Shown here in pieces: positions 18,684 through 26,655 of a stretch of 64,000 nt of DNA. Source of the DNA: Pseudomonadota bacterium (GTDB taxonomy: Bacteria; Pseudomonadota; Gammaproteobacteria; Steroidobacterales; Steroidobacteraceae); NCBI GenBank assembly GCA_021785405.1, contig JAJYFF010000003.1, positions 43,434-107,433 of the forward strand. Direction: 5' to 3'. The notes beneath the pieces were generated by a model. It did no database searches. It saw nothing but the letters and a program-made list of their open reading frames with translations, and was not told the origin of the DNA. The translations under genes were made by a program, and so were the position numbers. Positions within the stretch are counted from its first letter, which is position 1. Every line of letters begins with the position of its first letter.

Positions 18684-19247
18684 TCAGTGCAATTGCCGGC
18701 TCGGCGAAAACACCTGCGCCCGCAGCGGATGCAGTTCCTCGAAGACCACCTGCGCGGCCACGCGAATGAACTCCACCAGCTCCGCGTAGGCTTGCTCGTT
18801 CGCTTCGTCGCCGTCGGCGTCGTCGCCGCTCGCGCGGGCGATCTCGGTGAAGTCCCGGACGATCTCGCCGACGTGGCCGGACAAGGCGCCGAGGTCGGCG
18901 ATCCGGCCGGCGCCGAGCCCGTACAGGAAGCCGGTGCACCACAGGGCCAGCGCATTCGTCCGGCCCGTCAACGGCTGCTCGTCGTCGGGCAGCAGGGGTG
19001 CGAACGCCATGCCCTGGTCGCCGAACGCGGCGGCGGTCGCGCTGAATACCCGCTCGATCATCGCGACGTCTTCCGGCGACAGCGACGAGCGGTCGGGCAG
19101 GATCTCGTTCACCCAGTCGTCGATCCGGTACGGCGACGTCGCGCACAATGCGCCGCACAAGGACCCATGGGCCTCGGCCGCGTCGGCGTGGCTGCCCGCC
19201 GCCGACAGAACGTCCTCGAAGTCTTTGAACCGGATGCCCGAGACCAT
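18684..19247 (-). CDS. UPF0149 (YgfB/YecA-family) protein
   Basis: This 187-residue acidic helical protein has the family marks AEAHGSLCGALCA near the N-terminus and LWCTGFLYGLG in the middle. YgfB proteins usually lie upstream of pepP-ubiH as here. The biochemical role is poorly known. The start is placed at MVSGIRFKDF (19247), with a TATCAT hexamer just upstream at 19254-19259 that could give a nearly leaderless transcript. An in-frame Met at 19274 is less likely. Confidence 0.85.
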   Translation of the reverse strand: MVSGIRFKDFEDVLSAAGSHADAAEAHGSLCGALCATSPYRIDDWVNEILPDRSSLSPEDVAMIERVFSATAAAFGDQGMAFAPLLPDDEQPLTGRTNALALWCTGFLYGLGAGRIADLGALSGHVGEIVRDFTEIARASGDDADGDEANEQAYAELVEFIRVAAQVVFEELHPLRAQVFSPSRQLH

Positions 19248-19282
19248 GGCCGAATGATACCCGATGGCACGCACGACGCCCT

Positions 19283-19311
19283 TTGCATTGCGGGAGGCGG
19301 GGCTCTATATT
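19283..19311 (+). promoter_or_regulatory. sigma-70-type promoter for the ZapB-like/zapA/6S RNA unit
   Basis: TTGCAT (19283-19288) and TATATT (19306-19311) are separated by 17 bases and end 8 bases before the ATG at 19320. Both hexamers match the consensus well in a very GC-rich background. The expected transcription start falls just before the start codon, so the leader would be very short. Confidence 0.65.
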
Positions 19312-19319
19312 CCCGTTCC

Positions 19320-19550
19320 ATGGGCGATCCCGCAGCGAAATCCGCCGTCGAACTCGAACTCAAGCGGCTCGAAAAGCGCCTGGACGACTTGATTGCGACG
19401 GTGGGCCAGATCAAGGAAGAGAATCGTGCGCTGCGCCAGCGCCAGGAAGCGCTCACCAGCGAGCGCGCGAGCCTGCTGCAAAAGAACGAGCAGGTACGCG
19501 CCCGGGTGGAAGCGATGATCGGACGACTGAAGTCGATGGAACAACAATGA
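19320..19550 (+). CDS. small coiled-coil protein, TIGR02449/ZapB-like
   Basis: This 76-residue protein is almost wholly a charged heptad coiled coil (LELKRLEKRLDDLIATVGQ, EENRALRQRQEAL, VRARVEAMIGRLKSME). Such proteins precede zapA in Gammaproteobacteria and resemble the division factor ZapB. The stop overlaps the zapA start as ATGA, which supports a joint role in Z-ring organisation. The role is inferred from fold and neighbour. Confidence 0.82.
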   Translation: MGDPAAKSAVELELKRLEKRLDDLIATVGQIKEENRALRQRQEALTSERASLLQKNEQVRARVEAMIGRLKSMEQQ

Positions 19551-19861
19551 GCGACACACCGGCCCGGGTCTCGGTTCGGATCCTCGAAAAGGAGTACCAG
19601 ATCAGTTGCCCCCCCGAGGAACGCTCGGCGCTGCTGGATTCGGCGGAATTCCTGAATGCGCGGATGCGCGAGATCCGCGATGGCGGCAAGGTGGTCGGCC
19701 TCGATCGCATCGCCGTGATCGCGGCCTTGAACATGGCGAACGAGCTGCTGCGGATCCGGCAAAGCGACACGCATCTGGAATCCGAGGTCGGTGGACGCTT
19801 GCGTATCCTGCGCGAGCGCGTAGAGTCGGCATTGGAGAAGGGTCAGCAGCTCGAGCTTTGA
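19547..19861 (+). CDS. zapA: cell division protein ZapA
   Basis: This 104-residue protein binds and bundles FtsZ. It has the N-terminal VSVRILEKEYQISCPPEER domain, a LDSAEFLNARMREIRD helix and a C-terminal coiled coil preceded by VIAALNMANELL. It is translationally coupled to the preceding coiled-coil gene and followed at once by 6S RNA, the conserved zapA-ssrS-fau order. Confidence 0.95.
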   Translation: MSDTPARVSVRILEKEYQISCPPEERSALLDSAEFLNARMREIRDGGKVVGLDRIAVIAALNMANELLRIRQSDTHLESEVGGRLRILRERVESALEKGQQLEL

Positions 19862-19887
19862 GACGCCCTTCTCCCAGTTTCAGGTTT

Positions 19888-20076
19888 GGCGCCGCCTGCG
19901 GTGTTCGATGCGGATCGGGTTACCTCTCGACCCTAATTCGTAAACCCCAGGGACTCAGGCTTGCTGGCAACATTGTGCAAGTCCGCCTCGAGCGGAAAGC
20001 CTTAATTGCCGCAGTCGGTCCCACCTGTTGCTCAGGTCGGGAGCAAAGGTCCAAAACGGCACAGGCGGGTGGCGCC
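19888..20076 (+). ncRNA. ssrS: 6S RNA
   Basis: About 189 nt between zapA and fau, the syntenic place of 6S RNA and close to the 184 nt of E. coli. The ends form a 12-bp closing stem: GGCGCCGCCTGC at 19888 pairs with GCGGGTGGCGCC at 20065-20076, with G-U pairs. Inside, blocks resembling known 6S RNAs occur, such as CCAGGGACTCAGGC and GAAAGCCTTAA. The RNA binds sigma-70 RNA polymerase by imitating an open promoter. Exact ends are estimated from the stem. Confidence 0.88.
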
Positions 20077-20099
20077 ATCCATTCCACGACCACGAGACG

Positions 20100-20696
20100 A
20101 TGAAGACCGGCAAAACGGCCTTGCGCTCCGAATTGCGCGCGCGGCGGCGCGCGTTGACCCCTGAGGAACGTGCGGCGCGCTCACGCGCCGCGGCACTCGT
20201 GATCACCCGACTGCCGCGCTTCGCGGCGGGTTCGACCGTCGCGATCTACGTGCCGATGCACAGCGAACTCGACACCTCGTTGCTGATCGCGAGTGCGCGC
20301 CGGCGCGGCATCCGCCTGTTCCTGCCGGTCGTCGTGGACCGGCGGCGGCGCGCGCTGCGCTTCTATCCGCTCGACGGGCAGATGCGTCCGGGGGCATACG
20401 GGATTCCCGAGCCGCGGCGAGCCGGACGCCCGGTCGGTGCGCGGTGGCTGAACCTCGTCGTCGTACCCCTGGTCGGGATCGATCGTCACGGCCATCGGCT
20501 CGGGATGGGTGGTGGGTATTACGATCGGGCGTTCGCGTTCCGCGCGCGGCGCCGCACCTGGCGGGGACCGCGCTTGATCGGCATCGCGTTCGATTGCCAA
20601 TGCGTCGAGGCGATCCAGGCCGAGCGCTGGGATCTGCAGCTCGATGCGCTCGCGACCGAGAGCGGCTTGACCACGTTCGCAAGGGCGCACCGATGA
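20100..20696 (+). CDS. fau: 5-formyltetrahydrofolate cyclo-ligase
   Basis: This 198-residue enzyme converts 5-formyl-THF to 5,10-methenyl-THF with ATP. It has an N-terminal KTALRSELRARRRAL motif, the substrate loop with YVPMHSELDT, and the C-terminal LVVVPLVGIDRHGHRLGMGGGYYDR signature. It follows 6S RNA by 24 bases, as in E. coli ygfA, and may share the long transcript. Its stop overlaps the EVE gene start (ATGA). Confidence 0.95.
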   Translation: MKTGKTALRSELRARRRALTPEERAARSRAAALVITRLPRFAAGSTVAIYVPMHSELDTSLLIASARRRGIRLFLPVVVDRRRRALRFYPLDGQMRPGAYGIPEPRRAGRPVGARWLNLVVVPLVGIDRHGHRLGMGGGYYDRAFAFRARRRTWRGPRLIGIAFDCQCVEAIQAERWDLQLDALATESGLTTFARAHR

Positions 20697-21157
20697 ATCA
20701 TTGGCTGCTGAAATCGGAGCCGGGAACCTTCGGGATCGACGACCTCGCGGCCCGGCCTCGCAAGGTCACCGCGTGGGATGGCGTGCGCAACTTTCAGGCG
20801 CGCAACATGCTGCGCGACGATTTCCGCAAGGGCGATCGGGCGTTCTTCTACCACTCCGGCTGCGCCGAGCCGGGCATCGTCGGCATCGTCGAGGTGGCTC
20901 GAGAAGCCTACCCGGACCCGACCGCATTCGATCCGCAGGACGCGCACTACGATCCGATCGGCACGCCCGATGCGCCGCGCTGGTACGTCGTCGACGTGCG
21001 CCTCGTCCGCAAGCTCGATCGCGTGATCACGCTGCAGGAGCTGCGTTCGCACGCGCGGGGCAAACTTCGGGATCTGTTGATCCTGAGACGCGGCAACCGA
21101 TTGTCGGTGACGCCGGTGACGAAGGCCGAGTGGGACTTCATCCTCTCGCTCGAGTGA
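20693..21157 (+). CDS. EVE-domain protein
   Basis: This 154-residue protein is a single EVE (PUA-like) domain. It has HWLLKSEPGTFGIDDL, TAWDGVRNFQARNMLRD, KGDRAFFYHSGCAEPGIVGI and a closing PVTKAEWDFIL. EVE domains bind modified bases, and a free-standing form beside fau is common in Gammaproteobacteria. The natural ligand is unknown. The start codon lies inside the fau stop region. Confidence 0.9.
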   Translation: MNHWLLKSEPGTFGIDDLAARPRKVTAWDGVRNFQARNMLRDDFRKGDRAFFYHSGCAEPGIVGIVEVAREAYPDPTAFDPQDAHYDPIGTPDAPRWYVVDVRLVRKLDRVITLQELRSHARGKLRDLLILRRGNRLSVTPVTKAEWDFILSLE

Positions 21158-21199
21158 ACGCGGCTACCACATCCGCGCGGGTTACATGTGACGTATTGC

Positions 21200-21227
21200 T
21201 TGTAATTTGATGATTCGTGTATATACT
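21200..21227 (+). promoter_or_regulatory. promoter for the lysine-rich mini-gene
   Basis: TTGTAA (21200-21205), a 16-base spacer and TATACT (21222-21227) lie in a strikingly AT-rich patch. The expected start is near 21234, about 30 bases before the ATG at 21264. This is one of the best consensus promoters in the window, which suggests high expression. Confidence 0.7.
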
Positions 21228-21263
21228 CGGTCCCCGGACTAACCCGACAACGGAGTTTTCAAC

Positions 21264-21329
21264 ATGGCAGCGAAAGCGAAGAAGGCCAAGAAAAAGGTAG
21301 CCAAGAAGAAGGCGGCCAAGAAGAAGTAA
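21264..21329 (+). CDS. 21-residue lysine/alanine peptide, histone-H1-like
   Basis: A strong promoter, a CGGAG ribosome site 8 bases ahead of the ATG and a hairpin terminator frame an open frame of 21 codons. Its product has 12 Lys, 7 Ala, 1 Val and the initiator Met, in AKK/AAKKK repeats. Such composition is that of the C-terminal tails of bacterial H1-like or AlgP-type DNA-binding proteins. It could bind DNA or RNA. No function is proven. It is too short for most gene finders. The arrangement makes chance unlikely. Confidence 0.7.
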   Translation: MAAKAKKAKKKVAKKKAAKKK

Positions 21330-21344
21330 GCCTTCGAATTGAAC

Positions 21345-21378
21345 CGACTGTGCCCGCGAAAGCGGGCACAGTCGTTTC
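21345..21378 (+). terminator. strong hairpin between the lysine-rich gene and rpiA
   Basis: A perfect 13-bp stem (CGACTGTGCCCGC / GCGGGCACAGTCG) is closed by a GAAA loop and followed by only TTTCT. It looks like an intrinsic terminator with a short U tract. No promoter is visible between it and the rpiA start at 21396, so it may act as a partial terminator. Confidence 0.75.
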
Positions 21379-21395
21379 TGAGGATCGGAAAACTC

Positions 21396-22064
21396 GTGGA
21401 CACACGCGCGAAGAAGCGAGCGGCGGCCGAAGCGGCGCTGCGTTACGTCGAGGACGACATGGTCCTCGGGATCGGTACCGGCTCGACCGTTGACGAGTTC
21501 ATCGGCGCGCTCGGGGCGAGCCGATTGCGATTGCGCGGCGCGGTCGCCAGCTCCAACGCGACCTCCGCGCGCCTGAAGGCAGCCGGGATTCCGGAACTCG
21601 ACTTGAACAGCGCCGGCGACCTCCCGCTGTACGTCGACGGCGCCGACCAGGCGACGCCGCAAGGCGCGTTGATCAAGGGCGGCGGCGGCGCGCTGACCCG
21701 CGAGAAGATCGTCGCGGCCGCATCGGTTCGGTTCGTCTGCATCATCGACGACGGGAAGCTGGTCGACGTGCTCGGCGCGTTCCCGCTGCCGATCGAAGTG
21801 ATTCCGATGGCCCGCTCCTACGTCGCGCGGCGCGTGGTCGCGCTCGGCGGCGAGCCGGTGTGGCGGCAGGACGTCGTGACCGACAACGGCAACGTGATCC
21901 TCGACGTGCACAACCTGCGGATCGAGGACCCGGTCGAACTGGAGGCCCGCATCGACGCGATCGCGGGGGTCGTCACCGTGGGCTTGTTCGCGCGACGCGG
22001 CGCCGACGAACTGCTGATCGCGGGGGACGACGGCGTCCGCCGGATTACGACCGCGACGCCCTGA
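21396..22064 (+). CDS. rpiA: ribose-5-phosphate isomerase A
   Basis: This 222-residue enzyme interconverts ribose-5-phosphate and ribulose-5-phosphate. Motifs are [36 protein letters not shown] and [16 protein letters not shown], with the catalytic Asp and Lys positions. The start is the GTG at 21396, preceded by TGAGGA. The longer frame from 21339 would translate the hairpin and is rejected. It converges on kup with a 7-base gap. Confidence 0.95.
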   Translation: MDTRAKKRAAAEAALRYVEDDMVLGIGTGSTVDEFIGALGASRLRLRGAVASSNATSARLKAAGIPELDLNSAGDLPLYVDGADQATPQGALIKGGGGALTREKIVAAASVRFVCIIDDGKLVDVLGAFPLPIEVIPMARSYVARRVVALGGEPVWRQDVVTDNGNVILDVHNLRIEDPVELEARIDAIAGVVTVGLFARRGADELLIAGDDGVRRITTATP

Positions 22065-22071
22065 GCGCCGC

Positions 22072-23946
22072 TCAGATCTCGACGCGGGTACCGATCTCGA
22101 CGACCCGTCCGGGCGGCAGCCCGTAGAAGTCGGCGACCACCTGGGCGTTGCGCGCCATTTGAATGAACGCGCGGCGCCGCAGCGGCGGCAGATCGGATCG
22201 GCGTCCCGGAATCAATTCCTCCCGGCTCAGGAAGAAGGTGGTCTTCTCCGGTTCGTACGGCACCCCATGGTTCTCCGCGAGCCGCAGGATCTCGGCGATG
22301 TTCGGCGACTCCATGAAGCCGAAATGCGCGACGAACCGCAGGATGCCGGCACCGACCTCGGTCACGTTGAGCCGCTTCGCGGTCGGGATCCGGGGTTCCT
22401 CGCGCGTGACGATCGTGAGCAGCACGACCCGCTCGTGCATCACCCGGTTGAACTTGATGTTGTTGAGCAGCGCACGCGGGATGCCCGAGGCCTTGGCATC
22501 CAGGAAGATCGCGGTCCCGGGAACGCGCACGGGCGGATCGCGCTTGAGGTCCTCGAGAAAGTCGCGAACCGGCTTCTGCTCGCGCAGCAACCGGGTCAGC
22601 ACGCTCGAGCGACCCCGTTGCCAGGTCTGCATCAACCAGTAGATCGTCAAGCCGGCGGACAGCGGCAGCCAGCCACCGTCCTCGAGTTTCGTGAGGTTCG
22701 CGAACAGGAACGCCAGATCGACGATGAACAGCAAGGAGATGCCCGCGCGCAACGGCAAGCTCTCGCGACCGTAGCGCGACTTGATCAAGCTGAGCGTGAG
22801 CGGCGTGACGATCGTCATCGCGCCGGAGACCGCGAGCCCGTACGCGCCGGCGAGCGCCGCGGAGCTGCCGAAGCCGACGATCAGCGCGAGCGCCGCGACC
22901 ATCAGCACCCAATTCATCGTCGGCACGTAGATCTGCCCGACGTTCTCGGCGGAGGAATGCTCGATGTGCAGGCGGGGGAACAGCCCGAGACTCACCGCGG
23001 TGCTGGTCACCGAGAACACGCCGGAAATCACCGCCTGGGAAGCGATCACGGTGGCCGCGGTCGCGAGCAGCACGAGCGGGAGCAGCGCCCAGGACGGCGC
23101 CATCAGATAGAAGGGGTTGCTGATCGCCTGCGGATGCTCGATCAGCATCGCGCCCTGGCCGAAATAGTTCAGCAGCAGCGCGGGCATCACCACGGTGACC
23201 CAGGCGTAGCGGATCGGCGTCTTGCCGAAATGTCCCATGTCCGCGTACAGCGCCTCGCCGCCGGTCACCGTCAGGAACACGCCCGCGATCACCGCCAGCG
23301 ACTCGAATCGATGCTGGCTGAGCAACCACAGCGCGTCGAGCGGGTTGACCGCAAGCAGCACGCGCGGATCCCGCACGATCCAGGAGGCCCCCATCGCGCC
23401 GATCACCGCGAACCAGCCGAGCATCACGGGTCCGAACACGCTGCCGACCGACGCGGTGCCGTGCTTCTGGATCATGAACAGGCCGACCATCACCAGCAGG
23501 GTGATCGGCAGGACCGGTATCTGCGAGGTCGGCGCCGCGACCTGCAGGCCTTCGACCGCGCTCAGCACCGAGATCGCCGGCGTGATCGCGCCGTCGGCAA
23601 AGAACAGCGCCGCCCCCAGGATGCCGAGCATCGCGTACAGCTTCTTCCGCGGGCTTTCCCGGTCGGTGTTCACGACCAGCGCCGTCAGCGCGAGCACGCC
23701 GCCCTCGCCCTTGTTGTCCGCGTTCAGGACGACCGAGACGTATTTCACCAGGACGACGAGCGTGAGCGACCAGAAGATCAGCGACAGCACGCCGAAGACG
23801 TCGTTCGGCGAAACGGCGAGATGCGCGCCGGTGAAGCAACCCGACAACGCGTAGAGCGGGCTCGTGCCGATGTCACCGAACACGACGCCGAGCGCACCGA
23901 GCGCGAGCAACGCCCCTTGGCCACCCGAGTTGCGTTCAACCGACAT
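22072..23946 (-). CDS. kup: Kup-family potassium transporter
   Basis: This 624-residue inner-membrane protein has about 12 membrane segments. It opens with the diagnostic ALGVVFGDIGTSPLYAL followed by ADNKGEGGVLALTALV, and ends in a soluble domain of about 150 residues with FVAHFGFMESPNI and TTFFLSREELIPG. Kup imports K+ with protons. It lies downstream of tRNA-Gln on the same strand. Confidence 0.97.
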   Translation of the reverse strand: MSVERNSGGQGALLALGALGVVFGDIGTSPLYALSGCFTGAHLAVSPNDVFGVLSLIFWSLTLVVLVKYVSVVLNADNKGEGGVLALTALVVNTDRESPRKKLYAMLGILGAALFFADGAITPAISVLSAVEGLQVAAPTSQIPVLPITLLVMVGLFMIQKHGTASVGSVFGPVMLGWFAVIGAMGASWIVRDPRVLLAVNPLDALWLLSQHRFESLAVIAGVFLTVTGGEALYADMGHFGKTPIRYAWVTVVMPALLLNYFGQGAMLIEHPQAISNPFYLMAPSWALLPLVLLATAATVIASQAVISGVFSVTSTAVSLGLFPRLHIEHSSAENVGQIYVPTMNWVLMVAALALIVGFGSSAALAGAYGLAVSGAMTIVTPLTLSLIKSRYGRESLPLRAGISLLFIVDLAFLFANLTKLEDGGWLPLSAGLTIYWLMQTWQRGRSSVLTRLLREQKPVRDFLEDLKRDPPVRVPGTAIFLDAKASGIPRALLNNIKFNRVMHERVVLLTIVTREEPRIPTAKRLNVTEVGAGILRFVAHFGFMESPNIAEILRLAENHGVPYEPEKTTFFLSREELIPGRRSDLPPLRRRAFIQMARNAQVVADFYGLPPGRVVEIGTRVEI

Positions 23947-23970
23947 GCCGAGTCGCGCTCCGAAGGGCGA

Positions 23971-23994
23971 GGGGGCCGGCGAACGCGGGCCCCC
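23971..23994 (-). terminator. GC-rich hairpin after tRNA-Gln
   Basis: A 7-bp all-GC stem (GGGGGCC/GGCCCCC) with a 10-base loop lies just 3' of the tRNA, between it and kup. It lacks a U tract, so it may be a processing or Rho-dependent signal rather than an intrinsic terminator. Confidence 0.4.
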
Positions 23995-24001
23995 TGGAAT
24001 T

Positions 24002-24075
24002 TGGCTGGGGGACTAGGATTCGAACCTAGGTAAACGGAGTCAGAGTCCGTTGTCCTACCGCTAGACGATCCCCCA
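24002..24075 (-). tRNA. tRNA-Gln (anticodon CUG)
   Basis: Read on the minus strand, this 74-nt sequence folds as a cloverleaf. The acceptor stem is TGGGGGA/TCCCCCA, the D arm has AGCGGTAGGA, and the anticodon arm ACGGA-CTCTGAC-TCCGT gives anticodon CTG. The T arm is CTAGG-TTCGAAT-CCTAG. G73 and the CCA end are encoded. The U1-A72 pair is typical of glutamine tRNA. It reads CAG codons. Confidence 0.97.
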
Positions 24076-24107
24076 AGAAGAATCGCATACCGGGGCCGTG
24101 CACACGC

Positions 24108-24512
24108 TCAGCGCTTGGAGAACTGGGTTCCGCGCCGCGCCTTGCGCCGCCCGACTTTCTTGCGTTCGACCTCGCGCGCATCGCGCGTGACGAACCCCGC
24201 CTTGCGCAAGCCCGCGCGCAGGGTCTCGTCGTAGGCCATCAACGCCCGGGTGATGCCGAGGCGGATCGCACCGGCCTGGCCGGTGATGCCGCCACCGGTC
24301 ACGTGCGCGTCGATGTCGAACTTGCCATCCATGTCCACCGCTTGAAACGGCTGCCGGATGATCATGCGGCCGGTCTCGCGACCGAAGAACTCGTCGAGCG
24401 ATCGGCCGTTGATGTCCACCCGGCCCGTGCCCGGCTTGAGATAGACCCGCGCACTGGAGGTCTTGCGTCGTCCGGTACCGTAATAGGACTGGGAGGCTGC
24501 GTTCTGTGCCAT
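24108..24512 (-). CDS. rpsI: 30S ribosomal protein S9
   Basis: This 134-residue protein has [44 protein letters not shown] and the basic end [17 protein letters not shown], which reaches the P-site tRNA. It follows rplM by 46 bases in the standard rplM-rpsI operon. Confidence 0.99.
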   Translation of the reverse strand: MAQNAASQSYYGTGRRKTSSARVYLKPGTGRVDINGRSLDEFFGRETGRMIIRQPFQAVDMDGKFDIDAHVTGGGITGQAGAIRLGITRALMAYDETLRAGLRKAGFVTRDAREVERKKVGRRKARRGTQFSKR

Positions 24513-24558
24513 GACTTGAGGTTCCTGAGATCTTTGACCGGCTGCTGGCCCGGACTGA

Positions 24559-24990
24559 CTAGTTGAGCTCGAGCGCCTTGGGCTGCTGCGCCTGGTGCGG
24601 ATGCTCGCTGCCGCCGAAGACGTGCAACTTGCGGTACATGCGGCGTCCCAGCGGGCCCTTCGGCAACATCCCCTTGACCGCGAACTCGATCGCGCGTTCG
24701 GGGTGCTGTTGCAGGAGCTTCTCGAGCGCGATGCTCTTCAGGTTACCGACGTAACCCGTATGGCGATGGTAGAACTTGTCCTGCAACTTGGACCCCGTGA
24801 CGTGCACCGCGCCGGCGTTGATCACGATGATGTGGTCGCCGAGATCTTGATGCGGCGCATAACTCGGCTTGTGCTTGCCCTTCAGGCGCAGCGCGAGCTG
24901 CGAGGCGAGCCGGCCAAGGGTCTTACCGGCGGCGTCGACGACGAACCAGTCGCCGCGGGTTTCTTCGGGTTTCGCAAATTCCGTGTACAT
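24559..24990 (-). CDS. rplM: 50S ribosomal protein L13
   Basis: This 143-residue protein has [39 protein letters not shown] and [19 protein letters not shown]. The start is at [10 protein letters not shown] (24990). The upstream in-frame extension has no ribosomal similarity. It leads the rplM-rpsI operon from the promoter at 25042-25070. Confidence 0.99.
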   Translation of the reverse strand: MYTEFAKPEETRGDWFVVDAAGKTLGRLASQLALRLKGKHKPSYAPHQDLGDHIIVINAGAVHVTGSKLQDKFYHRHTGYVGNLKSIALEKLLQQHPERAIEFAVKGMLPKGPLGRRMYRKLHVFGGSEHPHQAQQPKALELN

Positions 24991-25041
24991 GGACCCACTT
25001 CTGTTGAAGAGCGCTTCGAGGAGCGCGTCGAAAGGCGCGAG

Positions 25042-25070
25042 AGTGTACAGAAGGCTGCGCGCGGTTGCCA
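25042..25070 (-). promoter_or_regulatory. sigma-70-type promoter of rplM-rpsI
   Basis: On the minus strand, TGGCAA (25065-25070), 17 bases and TACACT (25042-25047) form a good promoter about 50 bases ahead of the rplM start. Confidence 0.7.
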
Positions 25071-25128
25071 GTCCCCATCGACACCGCCCCCCGCCGCCCC
25101 CGGGCCACCGCCCGCGAACCACTCATTA

Positions 25129-25134
25129 TATAAT
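25129..25134 (+). promoter_or_regulatory. -10 element of coq7, implying a leaderless mRNA
   Basis: A perfect TATAAT lies in a short AT-rich patch only 7 bases before the coq7 ATG (25142). No good -35 is visible. The predicted transcription start coincides with the start codon, and no Shine-Dalgarno sequence is present between them. Confidence 0.55.
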
Positions 25135-25141
25135 TACCCGG

Positions 25142-25786
25142 ATGGAACAACGCGATTACCGCCCGATCGATCGCGTGATCGGCGAAATAGATAAAGCAAT
25201 CAAGGTGTTAGCATCTTCCGCCGACGCCCGCATCGGCCGTGCGGCGCCCGCGGCCAACGACGCCGCGCCGCTCAGCGAGCCCGAGCGCCGCGAATCGGCC
25301 CGTCTGATGCGCGTGAATCACGCCGGTGAAGTGGCGGCCCAAGCGCTGTATCAGGGCCAGGCGCTGGTCGCGCGCGATCCGGCGATCGCCGCGGCGATGC
25401 GCCAGGCGGCAGCCGAGGAAAACGACCATCTGGTGTGGTGCGAGCAGCGGCTGGCCGAGCTCGGCGGCGAGCCGAGCCGCCTCAATCCCCTGTGGTATCT
25501 GGGCTCGTTCGCGATCGGCGCGCTCGCCGGCGCGTTCGGCGATCGGACGAGCCTCGGGTTCGTTCGCGAGACCGAGCGCCAGGTCGAGACGCATCTTGGC
25601 GATCACCTCGATCGTTTGCCGACGGCGGACCGGCGCAGCCGCGCGATACTCGAAAAGATGCGCGACGAGGAGTCGCGGCACGGACGCACCGCCGAGACGC
25701 TCGGCGGCATCGACCTGCCGTTACCCGTGCGCGCCGCGATGCATCTCGTGTCGCGGGTGATGACGCGCACCGCCTATTTCGGCTGA
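25142..25786 (+). CDS. coq7: Coq7 demethoxyubiquinone hydroxylase
   Basis: This 214-residue di-iron monooxygenase carries out the C6 ring hydroxylation of ubiquinone. Helical metal-ligand motifs are [34 protein letters not shown] and RDEESRHG. A hydrophobic hairpin ([14 protein letters not shown]) fits the interfacial membrane position. It replaces UbiF, leaving the other flavin hydroxylases here for other ring positions. It is divergent from rplM and followed by crp. Confidence 0.95.
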   Translation: MEQRDYRPIDRVIGEIDKAIKVLASSADARIGRAAPAANDAAPLSEPERRESARLMRVNHAGEVAAQALYQGQALVARDPAIAAAMRQAAAEENDHLVWCEQRLAELGGEPSRLNPLWYLGSFAIGALAGAFGDRTSLGFVRETERQVETHLGDHLDRLPTADRRSRAILEKMRDEESRHGRTAETLGGIDLPLPVRAAMHLVSRVMTRTAYFG

Positions 25787-25788
25787 AC

Positions 25789-25817
25789 GTCCCGGGATCG
25801 GCTTGCGATTCCGGGAC
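25789..25817 (+). terminator. inverted repeat between coq7 and crp
   Basis: GTCCCGG and CCGGGAC form a 7-bp stem around a 15-base loop, 3 bases after the coq7 stop. There is no T run, so it may be a weak terminator or an operator of crp. Confidence 0.35.
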
Positions 25818-25893
25818 TTATGTAATAAAACTCCGGCGGGCACCGCCGCAACCCGGGGCGTCGGGGCAATCCAGGGAGACACAGGGAGACGAT

Positions 25894-26655
25894 ATGGAAG
25901 ACGGTGCAAAAACCTTGAGCGACATTCCGGCGATCAATCGTTTCCTGAGTTATTGCCGGATTCGATCGGTCCCGTCGAAGACCGTGATCATCCACGCCGG
26001 CGACCTGCCCGATATCCTCTACTACATCATCAGCGGCTCGGTCGAGGTGATGATCGAGGACGAGGACGGCAACGAAATGGTCCTCGCGTACCTCAACAAG
26101 GGGCAGTTCTTCGGGGAAATGGGTCTGTTCTACGAGCAGCCGACCCGCAGCGCCTGGGTGCGCACGCGACAGCAATCCGAGCTCGCGGAGATGACCTATC
26201 CGCGTTTCCGGCAAATCGCCGCGGAGAGCCCCGGTTTGATCTTCGAGCTCGCGACCCAGCTCGCGACCCGGCTGGACCGAACCAACCGCAAGCTCGGCGA
26301 CCTCGCGTTCGTCGACGTCACCGGTCGCGTCGCGCACGCGATCATGGACCTTTGCGGTGAGCCGGATGCGATGACCCACCCGGAAGGGATGCAGATCAAG
26401 GTGAGCCGCCAGGAACTCTCCCGGCTCGTCGGCTGCTCCCGGGAGATGGCGGGCCGGGTGCTCAAGGTCCTCGAGGATCAGGGCCTGCTGCGCGCCACCG
26501 GCAAGACGATCGTGGTGTTCAACGCCCGGCCGAAGGTCAAGACCCGCCCGCTGGTCGTACCGGTCAACAAGGGCGCTGCGGCGGTGTCGAAGAACGCGCC
26601 CGCGACCCGGGTCGTGGCCGATGACGACGACGAGGACGAGGACGACGAGGACTAG
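25894..26655 (+). CDS. crp: CRP/FNR-family regulator (Vfr/Clp-like) with an acidic C-terminal tail
   Basis: This 253-residue regulator has a cyclic-nucleotide domain with [18 protein letters not shown] (73-90), matching the cAMP phosphate loop of CRP including the Arg-Ser pair. A central helix ([19 protein letters not shown]) and a CRP helix-turn-helix, [19 protein letters not shown] (170-188), follow. The position of E. coli Ser128 is Asn. CRP proteins end near residue 210, but this one adds about 43 residues finishing in an 11-residue run of only Asp and Glu (243-253). A CAGGGAGAC ribosome site precedes the ATG. The ligand could be cAMP or another cyclic nucleotide. Confidence 0.92.
   Translation: MEDGAKTLSDIPAINRFLSYCRIRSVPSKTVIIHAGDLPDILYYIISGSVEVMIEDEDGNEMVLAYLNKGQFFGEMGLFYEQPTRSAWVRTRQQSELAEMTYPRFRQIAAESPGLIFELATQLATRLDRTNRKLGDLAFVDVTGRVAHAIMDLCGEPDAMTHPEGMQIKVSRQELSRLVGCSREMAGRVLKVLEDQGLLRATGKTIVVFNARPKVKTRPLVVPVNKGAAAVSKNAPATRVVADDDDEDEDDED

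Noticed and set aside
21339-21395. longer rpiA with 19 extra N-terminal residues
   Set aside because: It would start within the terminator hairpin and lacks family similarity. The GTG at 21396 has a ribosome site and gives normal length.
22159-24033. 624-codon plus-strand frame opposite kup
   Set aside because: Perfect positional shadow of kup, composed of Arg/His/Gln/Asp. It even reads through the tRNA complement.
24991-25122. N-terminal extension of L13
   Set aside because: It would cover the rplM promoter and add unrelated residues. The start at 24990 matches the family.
25801-25828. promoter for crp (TTGCGA with TAATAA)
   Set aside because: The spacer of 14 bases is too short and the hexamers are weak. 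Not listed as a feature.
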